Assembly (NCBI GenBank): GCA_937944065.1 | Contig: CALDZS010000178.1 | Span: forward strand, 1-10,223 | Length of the DNA: 10,223 bases | Direction: 5' to 3' | Source of the DNA: an uncultured Amylibacter sp. | GTDB taxonomy: Bacteria > Pseudomonadota > Alphaproteobacteria > Rhodobacterales > Rhodobacteraceae | Shown: piece by piece, positions 1 to 5,790 of the stretch | Layout of the letters: each line of letters begins with the position of its first letter | Numbering within the stretch: the stretch's first letter is position 1 | Notes under the pieces: model-generated | Seen by the model: the letters and a program-made list of their open reading frames with translations, nothing else | Databases searched by the model: none | What the model was told of the DNA's origin: nothing | Translations under genes and position numbers: made by a program

Positions 1-417
1 CAGGCCGACACGATCCAAAAGGGCCATACCCTTTTTGGTGGCCGCGGCCTTGGACATTTTCTTGACCAACATCGGGCCCTCAATGACATTTTGCAATACG
101 GTCAAGTGGGTCCATAGATTAAAGTTTTGAAACACCATCCCAGTGTCGGCGCGCAATTGCGTTAATGCTTTTTGATCGGTCACTTTTCGCCCTGGCCCTG
201 CTTCGCTTAGCGGTAGGCGTTTACCATCTATGCGTATTTCGCCCGCTTGCGGCATTTCTAACAAGTTTAGGCAACGAAGAAATGTCGATTTCCCCGACCC
301 AGAGGCGCCGATAATTGAAACGACTTCGCCTTCTTTCACGTCAAGGGACACGCCTTTGACAACGTGCAACGCTTCATAACTTTTATGTAGGTCTTCGACT
401 TCGACAAAGGATGGCAA
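1..417 (-). CDS. Polar amino-acid ABC transporter ATP-binding protein (partial, C-terminus beyond left edge)
   Basis: This is the first 139 residues of a cytoplasmic ABC ATPase of the polar amino-acid uptake group (HisP/GlnQ/OccP-like); it would power import of an amino acid through a two-permease transporter. Visible in order: the short beta-strand start (FVEVEDLHKSY), the Walker A loop GASGSGKST at residues 37-45, a FLRCLNLLE stretch typical of this group, and the Q-loop VFQNFNLW around residues 95-102. The signature motif, Walker B and H-loop lie outside the window. The start is taken as TTG at 417: an in-frame stop lies at 451-453, no ATG occurs in frame before residue 55, and a GAGAG ribosome site lies about 8 bases upstream. 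It is divergent from ddaH, so arginine or methylarginine transport is a reasonable inference, but the substrate cannot be read from the ATPase. Confidence 0.9.
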   Translation of the reverse strand, partial: MPSFVEVEDLHKSYEALHVVKGVSLDVKEGEVVSIIGASGSGKSTFLRCLNLLEMPQAGEIRIDGKRLPLSEAGPGRKVTDQKALTQLRADTGMVFQNFNLWTHLTVLQNVIEGPMLVKKMSKAAATKKGMALLDRVGL

Positions 418-450
418 TACGGAAACTCTCGTTGGTAACGCCCAAGTGTG

Positions 451-468
451 TTATCAAAAAAAAGATAA
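451..468. repeat. Inverted repeat TTATC-A8-GATAA in the ATPase/ddaH divergent region
   Basis: A perfect 5-bp inverted repeat flanks a run of eight A residues. It sits 33 bp upstream of the ATPase start and about 150 bp upstream of ddaH, where an operator or promoter-proximal element could lie. The arms are short and AT-rich, so chance is possible. The remainder of the 418-618 gap shows no convincing promoter hexamers, gene or RNA; a small open frame on the minus strand there lacks a family resemblance. Confidence 0.3.
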
Positions 469-618
469 TTCAACTGAAAGATTGCGAAAACACTATATTA
501 CCTAACATTACCACCCCTTTGGGTTGATTTGGCGTGGCAGGGGTTTGCTGTGGGTCAATAGGGATAGCGAGTTTGCACAAATCTTGGTACTGAGTCGAAA
601 ACTGGCGAAAGATTTTTG

Positions 619-1407
619 ATGCAACATTCTTCTTATTTGTTCACGCATGCTGTCACGCGGCAGCCAGGTCAATCCATCGCGGGTGGATTGCGCGCATCTG
701 ACGGGGCAGACCCCGATGCCGCGAAATTTCTTAAGGCGCATGGCGATTATGTAACTGCTTTGCGCGCGACCGGTGCCGCCGTTACCGTATTGCCGCCGCT
801 TGAGGCCTATCCTGACAGTGTATTTGTCGAAGACCCTGCATTATGTGTAATGGGCAAGGCAATCATTTTACGCCCGGGTGCCGCCAGTCGGTTTGGCGAG
901 CGTGATGCAGCGCGCGATGCGTTGGTCGAAGTATTCGGTGCAGAGAACGTAATTGATCTGCCCGCAGGAGGCATCGTTGATGGCGGCGACATCCTCGTGA
1001 CCAAGACAGAAGTGCTGGTTGGATTGTCGGCGCGCACAGACCAAGCGGGCGTCGACCTACTGCGGCCAATCGTCGAGGGATTGGGTCTGTCACTGCGCAT
1101 TCTAAACACGCCAAGCCATATACTTCATTTCAAAACGGGCTGTGCGATTTTAGATGACGAGACGGTTTTTGCCGTCGCTGATCTGGCCGATTGTTTTGAA
1201 GGGTACAAGGTTATCGTCTGCCCCAACGGCGAAGAGCCGGCTGCGAATCTGATTAGGTTCAACGACAAAGTGTTTTGCGCAGATGGGTTTCCCAAAACTC
1301 ACAGGATATTGGCAGACGCGGGTTATGACTTGCTATTGCTGGATGTCCGAGAGGCGGCCAAAGTTGATGGCGGCCTGTCTTGTATGTCTTTGCGGTTTTC
1401 GCTTTAG
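619..1407 (+). CDS. ddaH: N(G),N(G)-dimethylarginine dimethylaminohydrolase (dimethylargininase)
   Basis: This 262-residue protein belongs to the guanidino-modifying (pentein) superfamily; the family hydrolyses asymmetric di- or monomethylarginine to citrulline plus dimethyl- or methylamine in the cytoplasm. Visible motifs are PDSVFVEDPA (residues 65-74), the VDGGDILVT loop (120-128), the histidine segment SHILHFKTGCAIL with probable catalytic H170, and the C-terminal DGGLSCMSLRF, whose C255 is the expected nucleophile. The length matches bacterial DDAH. ATG 619 is preferred over the TTG at 616 because AAAG at 608-611 gives suitable spacing. The gene is divergent from an amino-acid ABC ATPase and ends 13 bp from the convergent TAXI gene. 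Arginine deiminase relatives are much longer, so DDAH is the best call, but substrate preference among methylarginines is not resolved by sequence. Confidence 0.87.
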   Translation: MQHSSYLFTHAVTRQPGQSIAGGLRASDGADPDAAKFLKAHGDYVTALRATGAAVTVLPPLEAYPDSVFVEDPALCVMGKAIILRPGAASRFGERDAARDALVEVFGAENVIDLPAGGIVDGGDILVTKTEVLVGLSARTDQAGVDLLRPIVEGLGLSLRILNTPSHILHFKTGCAILDDETVFAVADLADCFEGYKVIVCPNGEEPAANLIRFNDKVFCADGFPKTHRILADAGYDLLLLDVREAAKVDGGLSCMSLRFSL

Positions 1408-1420
1408 ACCCCTAGTCCTG

Positions 1421-2443
1421 TTAGCGTAGCTCTGAAGGTACTTTTATCCCCGCTTCGCCGTAGAATTTCAGCGCGCCAGGGTGCAATTTCAGGGTTTCCA
1501 GCGCGAATGCACCCCGCGGGGTCACCAATGACAAATCGGCATTGGTCTTGGTTGCCTCTGAAAGGTTATTCCAGAAGGTTTTGGTGATTTGATAGACAGC
1601 GTCTTCATCCAAATCCAAGCGAGCAACAACGCCAGCATTAGTGGCCAAAGAATAGACATCTTCCCTATTAACCACGGCGTCGCCATAGCTACCACGTGGG
1701 ATCACCCCAAAGGACCGCCCTTGCGCTTTGATAAAGCTTGATGCGGCATCTTTGCGGCCCGAAATTGTGTTTGCTTCGGCTTTTGACAGACCTAGAAAGC
1801 GAATATTAGCAATCTCGGTTAACTGTGCCATTTGTTTGAACGGCGGCTTTCCTGCGGCAACATAGACGTCAATCTCTTTGTTTTCGAATGCAAGAACTGC
1901 TGATCCCCAGGTCGCGCGAATAGGGGTATAATCACGGCCCGCTTTGTACCCCGTTACAGATTCAATCCATTGGTTGGCCACGTGATATTCACCGCCACCG
2001 GGTTGTCCCAAAAATACCTTTTTGCCCTTTAGATCGGACAAACTGGTCATGCCAGCATCTGCGTGTGTGGCGATGTGAAATGTTCCGAATGGGAACCAAA
2101 ACACCAGCCCAAGGTTTTTATGCAGCTCTGGTGCTTCTGGCAGGTTTTTGAACATTGACTGACCGTTCGCCATCAAATCCAATGTGGCTGGGGTTGCCAT
2201 CGCCAAATCCAATCGGCCGCGTCCAGCGTCAACCATTTGTTTGGTTCCAAGACCTGTCGCATCAACAGTAATCTCATACGCGTCTTGGTTCATGTTCACT
2301 GTTGTGGCCATGGATGTCATGATCGAATATGCGGTTGAACCGGGGGCGATCGTCGCCATCTTGATCTTGTCTCGCGCCTGCGCAGTTGACGCTGTTGCCA
2401 TCACTGCCAAACAAAGTAAACCAATCTTGCTGTGGTGTTTCAT
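1421..2443 (-). CDS. TRAP transporter solute-binding protein, TAXI family
   Basis: The 340-residue product is a periplasmic binding protein of the TAXI class of TRAP transporters, which deliver organic acids to an ion-driven permease. The N-terminus is a Sec signal peptide (basic MKHHSK, hydrophobic core, AQA at 21-23) with likely cleavage before R24. The mature part begins KIKMATIAPGSTAYS, matching the usual start (IGTG..G..Y), followed by GLGTKQMVDAGRGRLDLAMA and SDLKGKKVFLGQPGGGE, all characteristic. The start has a strong GGGGGAA ribosome site just upstream. It lies downstream, on the same strand, of the decarboxylase and FMN-dehydrogenase genes, separated by 125 bp, and so is probably the last gene of that operon or a subsidiary unit. 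No TRAP membrane subunit gene is in the window, which is unusual for a TAXI binding protein. The ligand is unknown. Confidence 0.88.
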   Translation of the reverse strand: MKHHSKIGLLCLAVMATASTAQARDKIKMATIAPGSTAYSIMTSMATTVNMNQDAYEITVDATGLGTKQMVDAGRGRLDLAMATPATLDLMANGQSMFKNLPEAPELHKNLGLVFWFPFGTFHIATHADAGMTSLSDLKGKKVFLGQPGGGEYHVANQWIESVTGYKAGRDYTPIRATWGSAVLAFENKEIDVYVAAGKPPFKQMAQLTEIANIRFLGLSKAEANTISGRKDAASSFIKAQGRSFGVIPRGSYGDAVVNREDVYSLATNAGVVARLDLDEDAVYQITKTFWNNLSEATKTNADLSLVTPRGAFALETLKLHPGALKFYGEAGIKVPSELR

Positions 2444-2452
2444 ATATTCCCC

Positions 2453-2479
2453 CGCCTAGGCGCCATTCAACTTTGGCGC
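2453..2479 (-). promoter_or_regulatory. Overlapping dyads upstream of the TAXI gene (possible operator or 5'-leader structure)
   Basis: Two perfect dyads share bases. One is the 10-bp palindrome CGCCTAGGCG at 2453-2462, abutting the ribosome site of the TAXI gene. The other is an inverted repeat GCGCCA-N8-TGGCGC at 2460-2479. Because they share 2460-2462, pairing of one in RNA would disfavour the other. They could be a repressor site for a separate promoter in the 125-bp gap or an mRNA structure tuning expression of the binding protein. Function is inferred from position only. Confidence 0.35.
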
Positions 2480-2568
2480 GATGATGCTTTGACAGGGCCG
2501 CAATGGCAATAGCTAGTAGAAATAATTTGCGATTGTTGTAACCCCGTCAAAACGGTGCCTTGCAGGTG

Positions 2569-3687
2569 TTAAACAAGGACGCTTGCGTCGATCTGATCCA
2601 TGCTTGTTTTGCCCAATTGCGCCAACGTACTGGACGTTTCGTTGACTAAAACCGATACCATTTGATCCAGACCCTTTGGGCCTTTCGCTGCGATTGAATA
2701 TGACAGTGCGCGACCCAAAAAGACAAAGTCAGCCCCCAACGCATATGCCTTTACAATATCTTCGCCGCTGCGCAGGCCGGTGTCGAAAAACAAAGGGTAT
2801 TTCGCGCCGACTGCTTTGCGGATTATCGGAAGCATATCAATCGGTGGTGGTGCGCTTTCTAGTTGTCGGCCTCCATGACTGGACACTTGGATCGCATCCA
2901 CACCTTCGTCTTTGAGTCTTAGCGCATCTTCTACGTTTAAGACGCCCTTAACAACCAGCCGCCCTTTCCATTTGTCGCGTACACGCTTTAACGTGTTCCA
3001 GTCAGATTGGGCACGACTGCTGCCACGATCGAACTCGCCGAACTTGCCGCCAAAATTTGCCATTTGCGGTTTGCCAGCGGCTAAAGTCGCAAGCGACCAA
3101 CGCGGATGGCATGCGAAATCAAAGAACTGCGGAACTCCCAATTTGAACGGCATGGTAAAGCCACGGCGCAATTCTCGCGGGCGTCGACCGACCTCTGGTA
3201 CGTCGACCGTCAACACCACGGTTTCATATCCTGATGCTTTGGCGCGATCCAACAGACGCTCGCCGCTTTCAGGCTCGCCACTTAGGTACAGTTGAAACCA
3301 TGCGTGGCCTTCGGCCCATTCGATCATCTGTTCTAGCGGCGTCGACGCGACGGTTGATACGCCACACGGCACATGGTTCGCCGCCGCCATACGGGCCAGT
3401 GTTATATCTGCGCGCGGGCCCGCAAGATTGCACAAACCCATCGGACTGATCCCAAAGGGCAGTTTCGTTGGCGTGTCAAAAACGCGCCCTGCAACAGAAC
3501 GATGTTCCACATTGTTCAAAATACGCGGCATCATTTGGATTTCGCGTATTCGTTGACGGTTCAACTCTTCGCCGCGCCCATCCGCGGCAGCACCGTCTAT
3601 ATAATCAAACAACATCCAAGGCAGACGTTTTCGGGCCATGCGCCGTGCATCATCTGCGTTGAAGATGTCGTTTGATTTTGGGAACAT
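2569..3687 (-). CDS. FMN-dependent alpha-hydroxy-acid dehydrogenase (lactate/mandelate dehydrogenase-like)
   Basis: This 372-residue protein is a TIM-barrel flavoenzyme oxidising a 2-hydroxy acid to the 2-oxo acid. Expected residues are present: Y29 in FDYIDGAA, the FQLY strand with Q132 and Y134, T160/D162 in LTVDVPEVGRRPRELR, K247 in VVKGVL, the base H271 and substrate arginine R274 in SSHGGRQLE, and the FMN-phosphate segments FDTGLRSGEDI (301-311) and FLGRA. The loop around 178-215, containing HPRWSL and PQMANF, resembles the membrane-associating loop of mandelate and lactate dehydrogenases, suggesting electron delivery to the respiratory chain rather than oxygen. The start at ATG 3687 is 4 bases after the beta-subunit stop; a longer upstream reading would overlap that gene. 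Within this operon its likely job is making the 2-oxo acid used by the decarboxylase. The exact substrate is unknown; lactate is the generic alternative. Confidence 0.9.
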   Translation of the reverse strand: MFPKSNDIFNADDARRMARKRLPWMLFDYIDGAAADGRGEELNRQRIREIQMMPRILNNVEHRSVAGRVFDTPTKLPFGISPMGLCNLAGPRADITLARMAAANHVPCGVSTVASTPLEQMIEWAEGHAWFQLYLSGEPESGERLLDRAKASGYETVVLTVDVPEVGRRPRELRRGFTMPFKLGVPQFFDFACHPRWSLATLAAGKPQMANFGGKFGEFDRGSSRAQSDWNTLKRVRDKWKGRLVVKGVLNVEDALRLKDEGVDAIQVSSHGGRQLESAPPPIDMLPIIRKAVGAKYPLFFDTGLRSGEDIVKAYALGADFVFLGRALSYSIAAKGPKGLDQMVSVLVNETSSTLAQLGKTSMDQIDASVLV

Positions 3688-3691
3688 TGGC

Positions 3692-4255
3692 TTATCCGTT
3701 TGCTGCGGCCAAAGCATCCATGAAACGATCACGGATCGTCACCGGGTCTTTGGTGATAACGGGAACTGGTATGTTGCCGCTTTCACATTTGCAAACAATG
3801 ATTGTCATTTTGTTGCTGGCCAATGCGGCGGTCATAACATCAACAGCTTCTTCTGCCTGACATTCAACCACGTTTTCACAACCACATGCTTTTGCAACCG
3901 CAGTCAGCGAAGTTTTTTTGCCTGCATAGGTCGGTTGATCACCAGTAGAGCCATAAGACCCGTTGTCGATGATCAGCAATATAAAGTTATCAGCCACATT
4001 GTTGGCAATCGTTGGCAAGGTGCCAAAGTTGGTTAGCACCGACCCGTCACCATCAATCGAAATGATTTTTTGTTTCTGCGCCAAGGCCAGACCCAAGCCG
4101 ATTGACGAGGATAAGCCCATCGTTCCTAGCATGTAAAAGTTGGTCGGTTGGTCGTCCATCATGTGCAGTTCTTGGGACGGAAGCCCGATGTTGCATACAA
4201 CGAATTCGTCGCGGATGACGGGAAGTAGGGATTTGATTACGTCAGAACGGATCAT
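3692..4255 (-). CDS. Sulfopyruvate/phosphonopyruvate decarboxylase-type enzyme, beta subunit (ThDP-binding)
   Basis: The 187-residue product resembles ComE, the cofactor-binding half of sulfopyruvate decarboxylase, which with the alpha subunit removes CO2 from a three-carbon 2-oxo acid to give an aldehyde. Seen: CNIGLPSQELH (21-31), the NFYMLGTMGLSSSIGLGLALA block (39-59), and the thiamine-diphosphate/Mg motif GDGS at 69-72 followed by DNGSYGSTG at 97-105, the normal spacing. The start at ATG 4255 lies two bases after the alpha stop and has GGAAAGGG upstream; an in-frame extension to 4312 runs inside the alpha gene and is unlikely. Four bases separate its stop from the FMN-dehydrogenase start, so the three genes are one transcript. 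ComE and phosphonopyruvate decarboxylase are related, so sulfonate versus phosphonate substrate remains open. Confidence 0.88.
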   Translation of the reverse strand: MIRSDVIKSLLPVIRDEFVVCNIGLPSQELHMMDDQPTNFYMLGTMGLSSSIGLGLALAQKQKIISIDGDGSVLTNFGTLPTIANNVADNFILLIIDNGSYGSTGDQPTYAGKKTSLTAVAKACGCENVVECQAEEAVDVMTAALASNKMTIIVCKCESGNIPVPVITKDPVTIRDRFMDALAAANG

Positions 4256-4257
4256 GA

Positions 4258-4755
4258 TTAATACCCTTTCCAGAAAGTAGCATCCGTTAGGATGGCAACA
4301 GGTTTGTTGCACATGAATGTATACTGCAAGATTTTATCGAACTCCTCGATATCAGATTCCTTGTGGAAATGGTATGTCGGGATGTTCATCTGCGCCAGCA
4401 ATGCTTTGGTATGCACGGCCATTTCCACCTGACAGGCCACAGGCTCACCTAACTCGCCGCGATAGCTGATCAACATCGGCAATGGCATGCGATAGTATTG
4501 GATCAAGGTCGCTAATGTATTGATCGTCACACCGATGGCTGTATTCTGCATTATGATCGCTGATCGTTTACCACCCATAATGGCACCAGCACAGATGCCC
4601 ATACCTTCGTCCTCTTTATTCGAGGGGATATGATAAATGTCTTTGCTGTCTTCGATTTTGTCGATGACGCCAGCCAGCTGTTTGCAGGGCACTGTTGTCA
4701 CCAACTCAACCTTGTTCTTCACAAGATCGGCGACAATACGGTCGTTTACATCCAT
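4258..4755 (-). CDS. Sulfopyruvate/phosphonopyruvate decarboxylase-type enzyme, alpha subunit
   Basis: The 165-residue protein matches ComD, the Pyr-domain half of the two-subunit sulfopyruvate decarboxylase, in length and in successive motifs: VTTVPCKQLAGVID (19-32), DIYHIPSNKEDEGMGICAGA (39-58), GGKRSAIIMQNTAIG (61-75), PMLISYRGELGE (93-104) and the C-terminal KPVAILTDATFW (151-162). The glutamate that activates the thiamine ring is most likely E50 in the NKEDEG segment, which also faces the family's conserved position. It is the first gene of the operon, with AAGGA about 10 bases upstream of ATG 4755. In coenzyme M biosynthesis this enzyme serves archaea; in bacteria the same pair is known from sulfolactate degradation, which suits this catabolic-looking neighbourhood better. 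Phosphonopyruvate is the main alternative substrate. Confidence 0.88.
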   Translation of the reverse strand: MDVNDRIVADLVKNKVELVTTVPCKQLAGVIDKIEDSKDIYHIPSNKEDEGMGICAGAIMGGKRSAIIMQNTAIGVTINTLATLIQYYRMPLPMLISYRGELGEPVACQVEMAVHTKALLAQMNIPTYHFHKESDIEEFDKILQYTFMCNKPVAILTDATFWKGY

Positions 4756-4784
4756 TTTAGTCAGTTCCTTTGCTGTTTGAGTGG

Positions 4785-4813
4785 ATTATGACTTGAAATC
4801 AAATTTTAGACAA
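4785..4813 (-). promoter_or_regulatory. Candidate sigma70-type promoter for the decarboxylase operon
   Basis: On the minus strand TTGTCT (4813-4808) is followed after 17 bases by CATAAT (4790-4785), placing a start near 4778 and a leader of about 23 bases before ATG 4755. The hexamers match the consensus at four and five positions. The -35 element overlaps the one proposed for the divergent lysR promoter. Confidence 0.5.
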
Positions 4814-4834
4814 ATCAAAGTTGCTTCAGATAAT
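4807..4834 (+). promoter_or_regulatory. Candidate sigma70-type promoter for the LysR-family gene
   Basis: TAGACA (4807-4812), 16 bases, then GATAAT (4829-4834); five of six consensus positions match in each hexamer. A start near 4841 leaves a leader of about 18 bases before ATG 4859. The -10 lies inside the proposed LysR box, which would allow autorepression. Confidence 0.5.
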
Positions 4835-4839
4835 CTAAA
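4825..4839. promoter_or_regulatory. LysR-type operator (T-N11-A dyad)
   Basis: The sequence TTCAGATAATCTAAA contains the perfect palindrome AGAT-A-ATCT at 4828-4836, flanked by T4826 and A4838, exactly the T-N11-A form of LysR-family sites. It lies upstream of the operon's -35 (centre about -54 relative to its inferred start) and across the -10 of the regulator gene, the usual arrangement for a divergent LysR regulator. A further half-site, TTTTAGA at 4804-4810, mirrors TCTAAAA at 4834-4840 and overlaps the operon's -35, as an activation site would. The binding protein is inferred from adjacency. Confidence 0.55.
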
Positions 4840-4858
4840 ATAAAACTTTAGGTATAAA

Positions 4859-5743
4859 ATGTCGGTATCCTTGTTCAAAACACTCATTGCGATCGCAGAT
4901 CACGGCAGTTTCGCCGCTGCGGCAGAACGGGTTTTTGTCACCCAAGCCGCGGTTGGCCAGCAGATGCGTCGCTTGGAAAATCAGTTTGGTGTCACCTTGT
5001 TTGATCGATCTGAAAAAACACCCCGCCTAAATCAACTGGGTCGGGCACTGGTACCCAAAGCACGCGGAATTGTGCGGTCCTATGAAACTGTGTTCGATGA
5101 TTTAACAGGAGAAGCGCAATTTATTGGCGAGATGAGTTTGGGCGCGGTGCCATCGGCGATCCACGGGTTGATACCGAAATCAATCATAGGCTTGCGCGAT
5201 ACTTGCCCCGACTTACGTATCCGCATTGTGCCCAACTTGTCAGGCGCGCTGCAAGAAGAGGTCGAGCGGGGGTCCTTGGACGCAGCGGTACTGAGCCAAC
5301 CCGCGCGCATCGGTTCTGAACTGTCATGGACATCAATAGCGGCAGAACCGCTGGTTTTGGTAACGGCGGCAGCAGTTGCGCTGGATGACCCGCACCAGAT
5401 TTTGGAAACAATGCCCTATATTCGTCACACAAACCGATCGCCAGTTGGCTGGTTGGCGGATGAATGGTTGCAAGGAAACAAAATCAATGTGCGCGACGCG
5501 ATGGAAATGGGAACGCTAGAAAATGTGGTCAGCATGGTCGCGCACAACCTGGGTGTTTCCATTGTCCCAGACATATGCGTGCCCGATGACACCTTTGCCC
5601 AGTTGCGAAAAATCTCGTTGATGGGCAATCCGACTGCGCGCCATTTGGGCGTGTTGACCCGGGCTGATTGTTCCAAGGTACGCTTGGTCGAACGATTTGT
5701 AGAACAGTTACGCATCACAGTTGCGGCACATGCGCGTGCATAA
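4859..5743 (+). CDS. LysR-family transcriptional regulator
   Basis: The 294-residue protein has an N-terminal winged helix-turn-helix (residues 3-62: FKTLIAIADHGSFAAAAERVFVTQAAVGQQMRRLE, then LFDRSEKTPRLNQLG) and a two-lobed effector-binding domain from about residue 90 to 290. Family members are tetrameric DNA-binding activators or repressors responding to a small organic ligand, often an intermediate of the pathway they control. It is divergent from the decarboxylase/hydroxy-acid dehydrogenase operon across 103 bp that holds a T-N11-A site, so it probably controls that operon and itself. The start at ATG 4859 has a weak TAGG ribosome site. An overlap with selO arises only if selO is read from a far-upstream start; with its preferred TTG start the two genes are 44 bp apart. 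The ligand cannot be read from the sequence. Confidence 0.93.
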   Translation: MSVSLFKTLIAIADHGSFAAAAERVFVTQAAVGQQMRRLENQFGVTLFDRSEKTPRLNQLGRALVPKARGIVRSYETVFDDLTGEAQFIGEMSLGAVPSAIHGLIPKSIIGLRDTCPDLRIRIVPNLSGALQEEVERGSLDAAVLSQPARIGSELSWTSIAAEPLVLVTAAAVALDDPHQILETMPYIRHTNRSPVGWLADEWLQGNKINVRDAMEMGTLENVVSMVAHNLGVSIVPDICVPDDTFAQLRKISLMGNPTARHLGVLTRADCSKVRLVERFVEQLRITVAAHARA

Positions 5744-5774
5744 CCCATCCAACTGCGCTATCTAGTGATGAAAC

Positions 5775-5790
5775 AAAGGAACCTCCGTTG
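5775..5790 (+). promoter_or_regulatory. Ribosome-binding site deciding the TTG start of selO
   Basis: AAAGGA at 5775-5780 stands seven bases before TTG 5788-5790. No in-frame ATG lies near; the upstream ATG at 5768 is in another frame. This is why the protein is annotated from a TTG codon. Confidence 0.7.

Noticed and set aside
513..544. ACCCC (513-517) and GGGGT (540-544) as a possible hairpin upstream of ddaH
   Set aside because: Only five pairs separated by 22 bases; this is expected by chance and no riboswitch-like core is visible.
508..741. Minus-strand open frame of 77 codons between the ABC ATPase and ddaH
   Set aside because: It runs antisense into the start of ddaH, has no ribosome site or recognisable family, and its composition looks like non-coding sequence.
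1408..1420. Bidirectional terminator between ddaH and the TAXI gene
   Set aside because: The gap is only 13 bases and contains no stem-loop or T-run.
4256..4312. N-terminal extension of the decarboxylase beta subunit
   Set aside because: The added 19 residues lie inside the alpha coding region, and the ATG at 4255 has a proper ribosome site and starts where the family does.
5668..5787. N-terminal extension of SelO by 40 residues
   Set aside because: It would overlap the lysR coding end and adds a cysteine-rich stretch unlike the family; the TTG with AAAGGA at 5775-5780 fits better.
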